From Anaerolineales bacterium (GTDB taxonomy: Bacteria > Chloroflexota > Anaerolineae > Anaerolineales > DRMV01): 44,457 nt of DNA. Numbering within the stretch: the first letter of the stretch is position 1; each line of letters begins with the position of its first letter. A program made the position numbers and the translations under genes. The stretch spans positions 1 to 44,457 of the forward strand of contig JALWJZ010000064.1 in the NCBI GenBank assembly GCA_026996855.1, read 5' to 3'. The notes under the pieces are model-generated. The model saw only the letters and a program-made list of their open reading frames with translations. It ran no database searches and was not told the origin of the DNA. Of this stretch, positions 31,634-39,472 are shown one piece after another.

Positions 31634-34600
31634 AGTGCAAACCCCATTCTTCGAGTTGCTTCAACAGCGACGGTTCGATGTTCGTGGTGTGTTGGGGGAA
31701 TTCCACCTGATACAAACCCTGGGGAAGCCGAAGCACCCACACGAAACGGTCCCGACCGGGATAGGAAGTCAACAAGTCGTGCAGGCGCTCCAGTCGCAGA
31801 CGGTCTCGTTCCGGGTCCCCCAGGGGTTCGATGTACACCACCAGGTGCCGTGAACCCGTCGAGGGTGCGGCCGACGCCGGCACCGGGGCCTCGGTCTGGT
31901 ACACCATCGCGTCTTCCCCCAGCGGTTTGGTCGGCGTTCTCTCCCCTCGGGGTTCGGATGCGGCCTCCGCGCCGCCCAAAATCGGCGTTGGCGGCTCGGG
32001 AGAGGATGCGGCTTCCCGGTGTACCGCTTCCGGGACGGCCGCAGGTTTCGAGACCACCTTCGAAAGGGCCGGCTCGATCTGGGAAGGCACCTCCTCCGGA
32101 GCCGCATGGCGCACCACGGGGATCGGTTCTACCGCTCGGTCGGAGGCAAGGACTTCCACCGCGGCTCTCCGCGTCGACGCGGAAGCGCCGTTGGGGCCCT
32201 CTCCGTGGACATCGGCCAGGCGCGCAATTCGGTCCACCAGGACCCGCGAACGGGAGCCGCCCCGCGGGTCGGTACGACCCTGGACATGCACCAGGATGCC
32301 CTCCTGGCACCATTCCTGGCAGCGGCTCCAGATCGTCGGGAACAACACCAGTTCCACCTGGCCCTGCAGGTCTTCCAGGCGGGCAAAAGCCATGACCTCC
32401 CCGCGGCGGGTGCGCCGGGTTTCGATGGAGGTCAACATCCCGGCCAGGATGACGGGCGTATCGGGGACCAGGTCGGCCAGTTGCGCACTGGTGTGGGATA
32501 CCAACCGCGGGAGCAGGTCCAGGTACTTGCTCAACGGGTTCTCGGAAAGGAAAATCCCCGTCAATTCCCGTTCCCAGGCCAACTTTTCCCGGATGGGCGT
32601 CGGGTCTTCCGGCTCGGGAAGGTGAAACTCCTGCATTTCGGGGGTGGCGCTCACCGTGCCGAAGAGGGACAACTGCCCTCGAGACTGCATACGATGGGCC
32701 TGGTCGCTGGCCGAGAGGATGCGGTCGATGGCCTTCAAGAGCACCTGACGGTCGCCGAAGGTGTCCAGCGCGCCCACTTTGATGAGACTTTCCAGAGAAC
32801 GCTTGCCCACCGCCTTGCGCAGGGGCACCCGGCGAATGAGGTCGCCCAGACTCTGGAAGGGGCCACCTTCTTCCCGGGCCGCCACCAGGGCCTCGGCCGC
32901 GGTCCGGCTCACATGTTTCACGCCACCCAGACCAAAGCGGATGCCTTCCTTTCCGTCGGGCCCGGTTTCAATGGTGAACTCCCAAAAACTGGCGTTGATG
33001 TCCGGCGGAAAGACGGGTATGCCCATGCGTTTGCAATCGGCCACGTATAGGGCCACCTTGTCCGAATCGTGCATGTACACGGAAAGCAGCGCGGTCATAT
33101 ACTCCAGGGGGTAATGGGCCTTCAAGTAGGCCGTCTGCACCGCGATGACGGCATACGTGGCCGCGTGGCTCTTGTTGAACCCGTACGCGGCGAACCCCTC
33201 CCAGGATTGGAAAATGGCCTCGGCCTGCTCGCGCGGGATGCCCCGCTTGACCGCACCCTCGATGAAGAGCACCCGATACTTTTCGATGTCCTTCTTTTTC
33301 TTCTTGGCAATGGCCCGGCGCAGCAAATCCGCCTGCGGCCCGGTGAACCCGGCCAGTTTCCGGGCCGCCACCATGATTTGTTCCTGGTACACCGGGATGC
33401 CGTAGGTTTCGCCGTAGATGTCTTCCAAATCGGGATGGGGATAGGTCACTTCCTCTTCCCCGTGCATACGCCTGATGAAGGAATCGATGAACTGCATGGG
33501 GCCGGGGCGGTACAGGGCCACCGCGGCAATCACGTGGCGCAATTCGGTGGGCCGCATCTTCATAATCATGCGGGTGAAACCTTCGCCCTCCACCTGAAAC
33601 ACGCCCGCGGTTTCACCCCGACTCATCAAGGCGTACGCGGCTGGGTCGTCGGTGGGAATGGTCTCCAGGGTGTACACCTTACCGTGTCGCTCCGCAATCA
33701 TTTCACAGGCCTTCTGCATCACCGTCATGGTGGCCAGGCCCAGGCAATCCACCTTCAGCAGGCCCAGGTCTTCCAGGTCGCCCATCTCGAACTGGGTCAC
33801 CAGTCGAATGGGGCCTTCTTCGGAATCCTTGGAGGTGGGCCGATGCAACGGCAGGTGCTCGATGAGGGGGTCGGGGGTGATGACCACCCCCGCGGCATGG
33901 GTGCCCACGCTGCGGATGACCCCTTCCAGGGCCTGGGCCGTGTCCAGCAGTTCCCGGTAACGAGGGTTCTTCCGGGCCTCCACCAGTTCCGGCACCGGGA
34001 GGGGGATGTCATCCCGGTTGGGATTGCCCTCCAGGCACTCCCGCAAGGTGACGGGCTTGCTGGGAATTTGGGGAATGCGCTTGGCCAGGGGGTCCACCTC
34101 GGCCAGGGGAATTTCCATGATACGGCCCACGTCCCGCACCGCGGCCCGGGCCTTCATGGTGCCAAAGGTGATGATTTGGGCCACCTTGTCTTCCCCGTAC
34201 TTCCCCTTGATGTAGGCCATCACCTCGTCCCGGCGATGGTCGGGGAAGTCCAGGTCGATGTCGGGCATGGTCTGCCGGTCCGCGTTCAGGAAACGCTCGA
34301 AGAGCAACCCGTACTCCAGGGGGTCCACCATGGTGATGCCCAGGGCATAGGCCACCAAAGAACCGCCTGCCGAACCCCGGGCGTTGTTCCAGATGCCCCG
34401 GGAACGGGCGAAGCGAACCAAATCCCACACGATGAGGAAGTAGGTGTCGAAACCCATGTTGTGGATGACTTCCAGTTCCTCTTCCATGCGCTGCCGCACT
34501 TCGGGGTCGTCGGCCCGGTCGCCGTAGCGTCGGCGCAGGCCTTCTTCCACCAGGCGGCGCAACATGCTTTGTGGCGTTTCCCCTTCGGGCACCTGAAAAT

Positions 34601-35465
34601 CGGGCAGGTAATACACGGGGTCCCGGTCGCCCCGGAGGCTGTTGAGCCACAGGGTCACATCCTGAGCCATTTCGGCCACCAGCAGGGTGTTTTTGAGGGC
34701 CTCGGGAACCTCGCGGAAGAGGTGGGCCATCTCGTCGTAAGAGCGGAAGTAATACGTGCTCCCCATGCGCATGCGCTTGGGGTCGTTCAGGCTTTTGCCC
34801 GTCTGAATGGCCAGGAGAATGTCGTGGCGCTTAGCATCTTCCGGGGAAAGGTAATGCACGTCGTTGGTGGCCAGGAGTTTGACGTCGTACTTCTTCGCCC
34901 ATTCCAGAAGCACCCGGTTGACCCGATCCAGGTCTTCCACGTCGTCGTGTTGCTGCAATTCCACGAAAAACCGGTCGCGGCCGAACAGGTCCAGGAACCA
35001 CCGGAAACGTTCCTCGGCCTCCTCCAGGCGTTCCTTCTGGATGAGGCGGGGAATTTCCCCGGACATGCACCCGGTGGTGGTGACCAAACCTTCGCTATAC
35101 TGGGCAAGCCATTCCCGGTCGATGCGGGGCTTTTGGTAAAAGCCCTCCAACTGGGCCTTGGTGGCCAAGTGGTACAGGTTCTTCAACCCCTGGTTGGAAA
35201 CGGCCAGCAAAAGCAGGTGATACATGGGCGCCTGCCGCGAGCGCACCCGATGGTCGGGCGTGAAGTACGCCTCCATGCCCAGAATGGGCTGCACCCCCTG
35301 GGTCTGGGCCGCCCGGTAGAAGGCTACCAGCCCATAGAGCACACCGTGGTCGGTGAGGGCCACCGCAGGCATCCCCTGGGCCTTGGCCGCCTTCACCAGG
35401 TCCTGCACATCCATCAGACCGTCCAGAAGGGAGTACCGGGAGTGCACATGCAAATGCACGAACAT
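31599..35465 (-). CDS. dnaE: DNA polymerase III alpha subunit DnaE
   Basis: Replicative polymerase, 1288 residues. The PHP domain starts at once (FVHLHVHSRYSLLDGLMD, LTDHGVLYGL). The catalytic palm Asp pair lies in MPDIDLDFPDHRRDEV near residue 400, with the usual NARGSAGGSLVAYALGIT block before it. The helix-hairpin-helix and OB parts follow (VILAGMLTSIETRRTRRGEV near 1000). An approximately 120-residue Ala/Pro/Glu-rich linker then precedes the last ~90 residues, which resemble the usual C-terminal DnaE domain (RHLVVYIEPLGD). The start is the ATG at 35465, preceded by AGGGGTGGGG; a GTG three codons earlier lies within that site. Confidence 0.97.
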   Translation of the reverse strand: MFVHLHVHSRYSLLDGLMDVQDLVKAAKAQGMPAVALTDHGVLYGLVAFYRAAQTQGVQPILGMEAYFTPDHRVRSRQAPMYHLLLLAVSNQGLKNLYHLATKAQLEGFYQKPRIDREWLAQYSEGLVTTTGCMSGEIPRLIQKERLEEAEERFRWFLDLFGRDRFFVELQQHDDVEDLDRVNRVLLEWAKKYDVKLLATNDVHYLSPEDAKRHDILLAIQTGKSLNDPKRMRMGSTYYFRSYDEMAHLFREVPEALKNTLLVAEMAQDVTLWLNSLRGDRDPVYYLPDFQVPEGETPQSMLRRLVEEGLRRRYGDRADDPEVRQRMEEELEVIHNMGFDTYFLIVWDLVRFARSRGIWNNARGSAGGSLVAYALGITMVDPLEYGLLFERFLNADRQTMPDIDLDFPDHRRDEVMAYIKGKYGEDKVAQIITFGTMKARAAVRDVGRIMEIPLAEVDPLAKRIPQIPSKPVTLRECLEGNPNRDDIPLPVPELVEARKNPRYRELLDTAQALEGVIRSVGTHAAGVVITPDPLIEHLPLHRPTSKDSEEGPIRLVTQFEMGDLEDLGLLKVDCLGLATMTVMQKACEMIAERHGKVYTLETIPTDDPAAYALMSRGETAGVFQVEGEGFTRMIMKMRPTELRHVIAAVALYRPGPMQFIDSFIRRMHGEEEVTYPHPDLEDIYGETYGIPVYQEQIMVAARKLAGFTGPQADLLRRAIAKKKKKDIEKYRVLFIEGAVKRGIPREQAEAIFQSWEGFAAYGFNKSHAATYAVIAVQTAYLKAHYPLEYMTALLSVYMHDSDKVALYVADCKRMGIPVFPPDINASFWEFTIETGPDGKEGIRFGLGGVKHVSRTAAEALVAAREEGGPFQSLGDLIRRVPLRKAVGKRSLESLIKVGALDTFGDRQVLLKAIDRILSASDQAHRMQSRGQLSLFGTVSATPEMQEFHLPEPEDPTPIREKLAWERELTGIFLSENPLSKYLDLLPRLVSHTSAQLADLVPDTPVILAGMLTSIETRRTRRGEVMAFARLEDLQGQVELVLFPTIWSRCQEWCQEGILVHVQGRTDPRGGSRSRVLVDRIARLADVHGEGPNGASASTRRAAVEVLASDRAVEPIPVVRHAAPEEVPSQIEPALSKVVSKPAAVPEAVHREAASSPEPPTPILGGAEAASEPRGERTPTKPLGEDAMVYQTEAPVPASAAPSTGSRHLVVYIEPLGDPERDRLRLERLHDLLTSYPGRDRFVWVLRLPQGLYQVEFPQHTTNIEPSLLKQLEEWGLHYEIATLASVAA

Positions 35466-35712
35466 GTTCCCCACCCCTGCGAGAAGTTGTCGAACAACGG
35501 AAGGTCAACATCCGGGAAGCGGCTTCAAGGCTTCGCGGTTGGAACGGGCGTTGAAATCCTCGAAACCCAGTGCCGAGATTCCCTCGAAGAGAAGAAAGGG
35601 AAACAGCACCCATAGGCCCCGGTCTCCAACGAGTATACCAAGGGCCAGGAGTTCTACGAAAACGTTAAGGTTGCCCAAGGTTCCCCCGACCAAAAAAAGC
35701 AAACCATTTTCC

Positions 35713-35741
35713 TTGACGTCCCCCGGCTTTCCGAGTAAGAT
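35713..35741 (+). promoter_or_regulatory. Sigma-70 promoter of the LysM-M23 gene
   Basis: TTGACG (35713-35718) and TAAGAT (35736-35741) are separated by exactly 17 bases, about 60 bases before the ATG. The rest of the 35466-35799 spacer shows no gene. On the minus strand a TATACT around 35634 might serve dnaE but lacks a convincing -35. Confidence 0.8.
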
Positions 35742-35799
35742 TTCCTTCGGATTTCCCGGGAAGTTTCGGCCCGGCGCCTGGGATATGGAGGATTCGACA

Positions 35800-37029
35800 A
35801 TGGAAGAAAGCAACATTCAGGACCCGAAAGAGGCCTTTTCTCCCGAAGCGTACGACGACGTGCCCGGTCCTGAATTCTGGACGCTGGAACGGCTGGCCCA
35901 TATGGGCCTTCTGGAACCCTTCGGACGCATCTTGTTCCACGTTCTGTTCACGGTGACCCTGTTGGGGGCCGTTGTCTTCTTCCGGTACGTGGATTTCCCC
36001 AACTCGGAACTCACCCTGACCCCAGCCCCGGAATCCGTTGCCCTGGCGGTAAACACCCTGCAAAGCGGCGACGACGCTTCGGAACCGGAGGGCACCGGTG
36101 GGAAGGTGGCCGCCATGCCGCCCTTCCCCTCGGAAATGCCGGTGACGGGCATTCGCCGCGCCTTGATTCTGGAAACGGACCTGCCCCGCCTGCAACGCAC
36201 CGAGCCCATCACCTATGAGGTCCGCAAAGGGGATACCCTTTCCTCCATTGCCGAACGCTTCGGATTGAAGGTGGAAACCATCTTCTGGAGCAACGTGGAG
36301 GTCCTGGACCGGGACCCCCACAACCTGAAGCCGGGCATGAAACTCACCATTCCGCCCCAAGACGGGGTGCTGTACGAATGGCAAGAAGGCGACACCTTGC
36401 AGGAAATCGCGGAGAAATTCCAGGTGGAACCCGAAGCCATCGTGGACTATCCTTCCAACAACCTGGACCCGTCGTTGCTCATGGACGAAGAGGCTTCCAA
36501 GAACATCGAACCGGGCACGTTGTTGTTCATCCCCGGAGCCAAAACCGAAGACATCGACTGGACCCTGCCTCGCTTCATTCGGGAACGCCTGGCCTTCTCT
36601 CGGCTGAAGGGGCCCGGAGAATGCGGTCCCATTGGTTACGGCCCCATTGGAACCTACACCTTCATCTGGCCCACCACGGTGTATCGGGTCTCCCAGGGCT
36701 TTAGCATGGCCCACCCGGCCATCGACATCCCCGGAGCCGTGGGCTTGCCCATCTTCGCGGTGGACCATGGTGTGGTGGTGTACGCCGGCTGGCACAACGG
36801 CGGTTACGGCTACGTCGTCGTGGTGGACCACGGCAACGGCTGGCAATCGTTGTACGCCCACTTGAGCAGCATCATCGCGGGTTGCGGTACCGAAGTTTTT
36901 CAAGGGCAAATTATCGGTTCCATGGGGAACACGGGTCGTTCCACAGGTCCTCATGTGCATCTGGAACTAATGCATCAGCAGTACGGGAAGGTGAATCCCC
37001 TCCAATTCTTGCCCATCCCCGGCAAGTAA
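35800..37029 (+). CDS. Membrane-anchored LysM-LysM-M23 peptidoglycan hydrolase
   Basis: 409 residues. A cytoplasmic N-terminus is followed by one transmembrane segment (ILFHVLFTVTLLGAVVFF, ~43-62), two LysM domains (ITYEVRKGDTLSSIAERF ~137; EWQEGDTLQEIAEKF ~190) and an M23 zinc metallopeptidase domain. The M23 ligands are intact: HPAID (~302), LYAHLS, and the HxH in GPHVHLE (~385). It should cut peptide cross-links in the wall. The ATG at 35800 is preferred since GGAGG sits eight bases upstream, inside the five extra codons of the alternative ATG at 35785. A canonical terminator follows. Confidence 0.93.
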   Translation: MEESNIQDPKEAFSPEAYDDVPGPEFWTLERLAHMGLLEPFGRILFHVLFTVTLLGAVVFFRYVDFPNSELTLTPAPESVALAVNTLQSGDDASEPEGTGGKVAAMPPFPSEMPVTGIRRALILETDLPRLQRTEPITYEVRKGDTLSSIAERFGLKVETIFWSNVEVLDRDPHNLKPGMKLTIPPQDGVLYEWQEGDTLQEIAEKFQVEPEAIVDYPSNNLDPSLLMDEEASKNIEPGTLLFIPGAKTEDIDWTLPRFIRERLAFSRLKGPGECGPIGYGPIGTYTFIWPTTVYRVSQGFSMAHPAIDIPGAVGLPIFAVDHGVVVYAGWHNGGYGYVVVVDHGNGWQSLYAHLSSIIAGCGTEVFQGQIIGSMGNTGRSTGPHVHLELMHQQYGKVNPLQFLPIPGK

Positions 37030-37060
37030 GCCCGACCCGTGCCAGGAAGTCGCGTAGGAA

Positions 37061-37088
37061 CGCCGAGGGCTTTACCCTCGGCGTTTTT
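37061..37088 (+). terminator. Intrinsic terminator after the LysM-M23 gene
   Basis: A 9-bp stem CGCCGAGGG/CCCTCGGCG with a five-base loop is followed by TTTTT (37084-37088). It lies 32 bases after the stop. Confidence 0.93.
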
Positions 37089-37109
37089 GCGTGCAATCCC
37101 TCGCTTTTA

Positions 37110-37118
37110 TGCTATGCT
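37110..37118 (+). promoter_or_regulatory. Extended -10 promoter of the HesB/IscA gene
   Basis: TGCTATGCT is an extended -10 element (TG-N-TATGCT) about 100 bases before the GTG start, just past the upstream terminator. No clear -35 is seen at 17 bases, as expected for the extended type. Confidence 0.55.
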
Positions 37119-37219
37119 TAGGGCACCCGGCCTGCCCTTGTGAGGGCCGGGGAGGCGGGAAAAAATGCGCGCACATCGTTTCCCGCCCGCTTTGAAATTC
37201 TCCCATCAGGAGGTGCCCG

Positions 37220-37594
37220 GTGCGTGAGGCATTTCGTGGGGTCCACATCTCCCCCACTGCGCTGGAACGGCTGCGCTCCATTCAACGCGAACGGGGCCTG
37301 GAAGACTGCGCCCTGCGCTTTTACATCTCCGGCGGGTGCGGATGCTCGCCGCAAATCGCCATGGCCTTCGATCGCGAAGTCCACCCCTACGACCATGTCT
37401 TCCAGGTAGACGGCCTCAAGGTCGTGGTGGACCGCGACATGCTGGCCATCGTGGACGGGGCGCGGGTGGACTTCGTGCAGACGCCCATGGGCGAAGGGTT
37501 CACCATCGAATTACCGCCTCAACCCGTGCACGCGGAGGCGGAACACCAGCACACCTGCGGGTGCGGCGATGGCCGTTGTGGGTGCAGCCACTAA
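37220..37594 (+). CDS. HesB/IscA-family iron-sulfur carrier protein
   Basis: 124 residues of the A-type Fe-S carrier fold: ISPTALERLRSIQRERG at the start, a first Cys in FYISGGCGCSPQIAM, then VDGLKVVVDRDMLAIVDGA and VDFVQTPMGEGFTI. The C-terminal CGCG motif is present and extended: a His/Glu-rich spacer (HAEAEHQH), then TCGCGDGRCGCSH, giving five cysteines where family members usually have two. The start is GTG at 37220 with a perfect AGGAGG six bases upstream. It is a single-gene unit between its own promoter and terminator; no isc or suf genes are adjacent. Confidence 0.9.
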   Translation: MREAFRGVHISPTALERLRSIQRERGLEDCALRFYISGGCGCSPQIAMAFDREVHPYDHVFQVDGLKVVVDRDMLAIVDGARVDFVQTPMGEGFTIELPPQPVHAEAEHQHTCGCGDGRCGCSH

Positions 37595-37600
37595 CGGGAG

Positions 37601-37636
37601 GAGGTGAGGGCCTTCCATGCGGCCCTCACCTCTTTT
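37601..37636 (+). terminator. Intrinsic terminator after the HesB/IscA gene
   Basis: A 12-bp perfect stem GAGGTGAGGGCC/GGCCCTCACCTC with an eight-base loop is followed by TTTT. It lies six bases after the stop and only 38 bases before the pheS ATG. Confidence 0.9.
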
Positions 37637-37674
37637 CCCCACGCTCAAAACACCATCGGGCAAGGAGCATGACC

Positions 37675-38736
37675 ATGTGGGAAGAACTGGAAGGCAAATT
37701 CCAAGAAGCCCTGGAAGCGCTCAAGCAGGTGCAGGACGAAGCCGCCCTGGAAGCCTGGCGGGTGCGCTACCTGGGACGCAAATCGCCCATCATGCAGGCC
37801 TTCAGCCGGCTGAAGGAGGTGCCTCGCGAACAACGGCCCCAGGTTGGCCGGCGCATCAACGAAATGCGCGACCGGCTCACCGAGGCCTACGAAGCCCGCA
37901 AGCAGGCCCTTGAACAGGAAAAACTGCAACGGGCCTTGCAGGAAACCCTGGACGTCACCCTGCCGGGGCGTCCTGCAACGCCGGGTCGGTTCCATCCCTC
38001 CACCCGCACCATTCGCCGCATTCTGCGCATCTTCGCGGAAATGGGCTTTCAGGTGTTCACTTCGCGCGAGGTGGAATTGGACGAATACAACTTCCAGTTG
38101 CTTAACATCCCACCCCATCATCCCGCACGAGACATGCAAGATACCTTTTACGTGGACGTGGACGGCGACGGGGAAACCTATCCGGTGCTGTTGCGCACCC
38201 ACACTTCGCCGGGGCAGATTCACGCCATGCGTTTTTATGCCTCGCTGAATCCGGAGGATCCACCTCCCATTCGGGTGGTGCTTCCCGGTATGTGCTTCCG
38301 TTACGAGCAAATCACCGCCCGCTCCGAGATTCAGTTCACCCAAATCGAAGGGCTGGTGGTGGGCCGACAGGTGCGCTTCAGCGACCTGAAAGGCACCCTC
38401 ACCGATTGGGCACGGCGCATGTTCGGCCCTCAAGTGCGCACCCGCTTCCGGGCTTCCCACTTCCCCTTCACCGAACCCAGCGCGGAGATGGATGTGGAAT
38501 GCTTCTTGTGCCAAGGCAAAGGCTGCTCGGTGTGCAAGTACACCGGCTGGCTGGAAATTTTGGGGTGTGGGATGGTGCATCCCACGGTTTTGAAGAACGG
38601 TGGGTACGACCCAGAAAAGTACACCGGTTTTGCCTTTGGCATGGGGCCGGAGCGCATCACCATGCTCCTGCACCACATCCAGGACATTCGCTTCTTCTGG
38701 AGCAATGACATACGTCTGCTTCGGCAGTTCGACTGA
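37675..38736 (+). CDS. pheS: Phenylalanyl-tRNA synthetase alpha subunit
   Basis: 353-residue catalytic subunit. An N-terminal coiled coil (QEALEALKQVQDEAALEAWR) is followed by the class II core. Motif 1 is near GRFHPSTRTIRRILRIFAEM, LLRTHTSPGQIHAM is an active-site block, motif 2 is FRYEQITARSEIQFTQIEGL and motif 3 is GFAFGMGPERITMLLHHI. Four cysteines (CFLCQGKGCSVC) form the metal knuckle seen in a subset of PheS proteins. The ATG at 37675 has AAGGAG seven bases upstream; the ATG at 37669 is too close to it. pheT is not downstream, which is unusual. No promoter is visible in the 38 bases after the HesB terminator. Confidence 0.96.
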   Translation: MWEELEGKFQEALEALKQVQDEAALEAWRVRYLGRKSPIMQAFSRLKEVPREQRPQVGRRINEMRDRLTEAYEARKQALEQEKLQRALQETLDVTLPGRPATPGRFHPSTRTIRRILRIFAEMGFQVFTSREVELDEYNFQLLNIPPHHPARDMQDTFYVDVDGDGETYPVLLRTHTSPGQIHAMRFYASLNPEDPPPIRVVLPGMCFRYEQITARSEIQFTQIEGLVVGRQVRFSDLKGTLTDWARRMFGPQVRTRFRASHFPFTEPSAEMDVECFLCQGKGCSVCKYTGWLEILGCGMVHPTVLKNGGYDPEKYTGFAFGMGPERITMLLHHIQDIRFFWSNDIRLLRQFD

Positions 38737-38804
38737 GGCGGAAGGGAAAGGTACTTGCGCACCCTTTCCCCATCGCGGGAGCAACGGCATGGACGAAATT
38801 TCAA

Positions 38805-38994
38805 GGCTTTGCTACCCTCCTCAAATTTGGCCTTTGAAAATAAGGCTGGGTTTGTAGCGATTCATCGCTTTGTGACCCTGGGTGAAGGCGGCCTCACCGC
38901 CAAAACAAGGTTTGTTTTGAAGGATTATCGCCATCTTTTTGTAGTGGGCGAAAGCCCACCACAAAAAACCAAAGTTCAAGAGGGTGGCAAAGCC
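38805..38994. repeat. MITE-like element: chain of small hairpins within 26-bp inverted repeats
   Basis: The ends 38805-38830 and 38969-38994 are inverted repeats matching at 22 of 26 bases (GGCTTTGCTACCCTCC against its complement). Inside are the hairpins AGCGAT-TC-ATCGCT (38856-38869), GGCGG/CCGCC (38887-38901) and GTGGGC-GAAA-GCCCAC (38944-38959). At the right end GAGGGTGGC-AAA-GCCACCCTC (38980-39000) folds on itself. It lies between the converging 3' ends of pheS and ybeY. No gene is seen in 38737-39010. Confidence 0.75.
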
Positions 38995-39010
38995 ACCCTC
39001 CTGAAATAAA

Positions 39011-39472
39011 TCAGGGAAGGTCGCGCAAAGGCACTTGGGCTGTTTCAAGTACCTCCCTTTGCACCTGCCACATGCGGGCGCGTTCTTGGGGGGTCTCATC
39101 GTCGTAGCCCAGCAAGTGGAGCAGGCCGTGTACGAACAACAGGCACAATTCCGCGGCCAGGTCGTGACCGGCCTGTTGCGCCTGCTCCCGGGCCACGGGA
39201 AAGCAAAGGAGCACATCGCCCAGGTAGAGGCGGTGGGTTTCCGGGTCCACGCTGTGGTCGGGGAAGGCCATCACGTCGGTATCCTTGGCGTAACCGCGAT
39301 AGCGCTGGTGGTAGGAGCGCATGGTCGCCCGGCCCACCAGGTTGACCGTGAAATCCACCGTGTTCAAATCCATGCCGTGCCGACGCAACACCTCCTGGGT
39401 CAGTTGCTCCCAACAGGTCAGGGGCACGGCCGCTTTCCAGTCCGCGGTTTCGGCCTGCACGTACAACATCAC
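39011..39472 (-). CDS. ybeY: Endoribonuclease YbeY (rRNA maturation)
   Basis: YbeY takes part in 16S rRNA 3'-end maturation and ribosome quality control. The 153-residue protein has NLVGRATMRSYHQRYRGY, DTDVMAFPD, GDVLLCFPVA and the zinc region HGLLHLLGYDDETPQERARM. The usual metal motif is HxxxHxxxxxH; here the first two His are present, but the third position (GYDH in most bacteria) is Asp. Asp can bind metal, so activity is not excluded. The start overlaps the end of the upstream HD phosphohydrolase gene by four bases (translational coupling). Confidence 0.94.
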   Translation of the reverse strand: MMLYVQAETADWKAAVPLTCWEQLTQEVLRRHGMDLNTVDFTVNLVGRATMRSYHQRYRGYAKDTDVMAFPDHSVDPETHRLYLGDVLLCFPVAREQAQQAGHDLAAELCLLFVHGLLHLLGYDDETPQERARMWQVQREVLETAQVPLRDLP

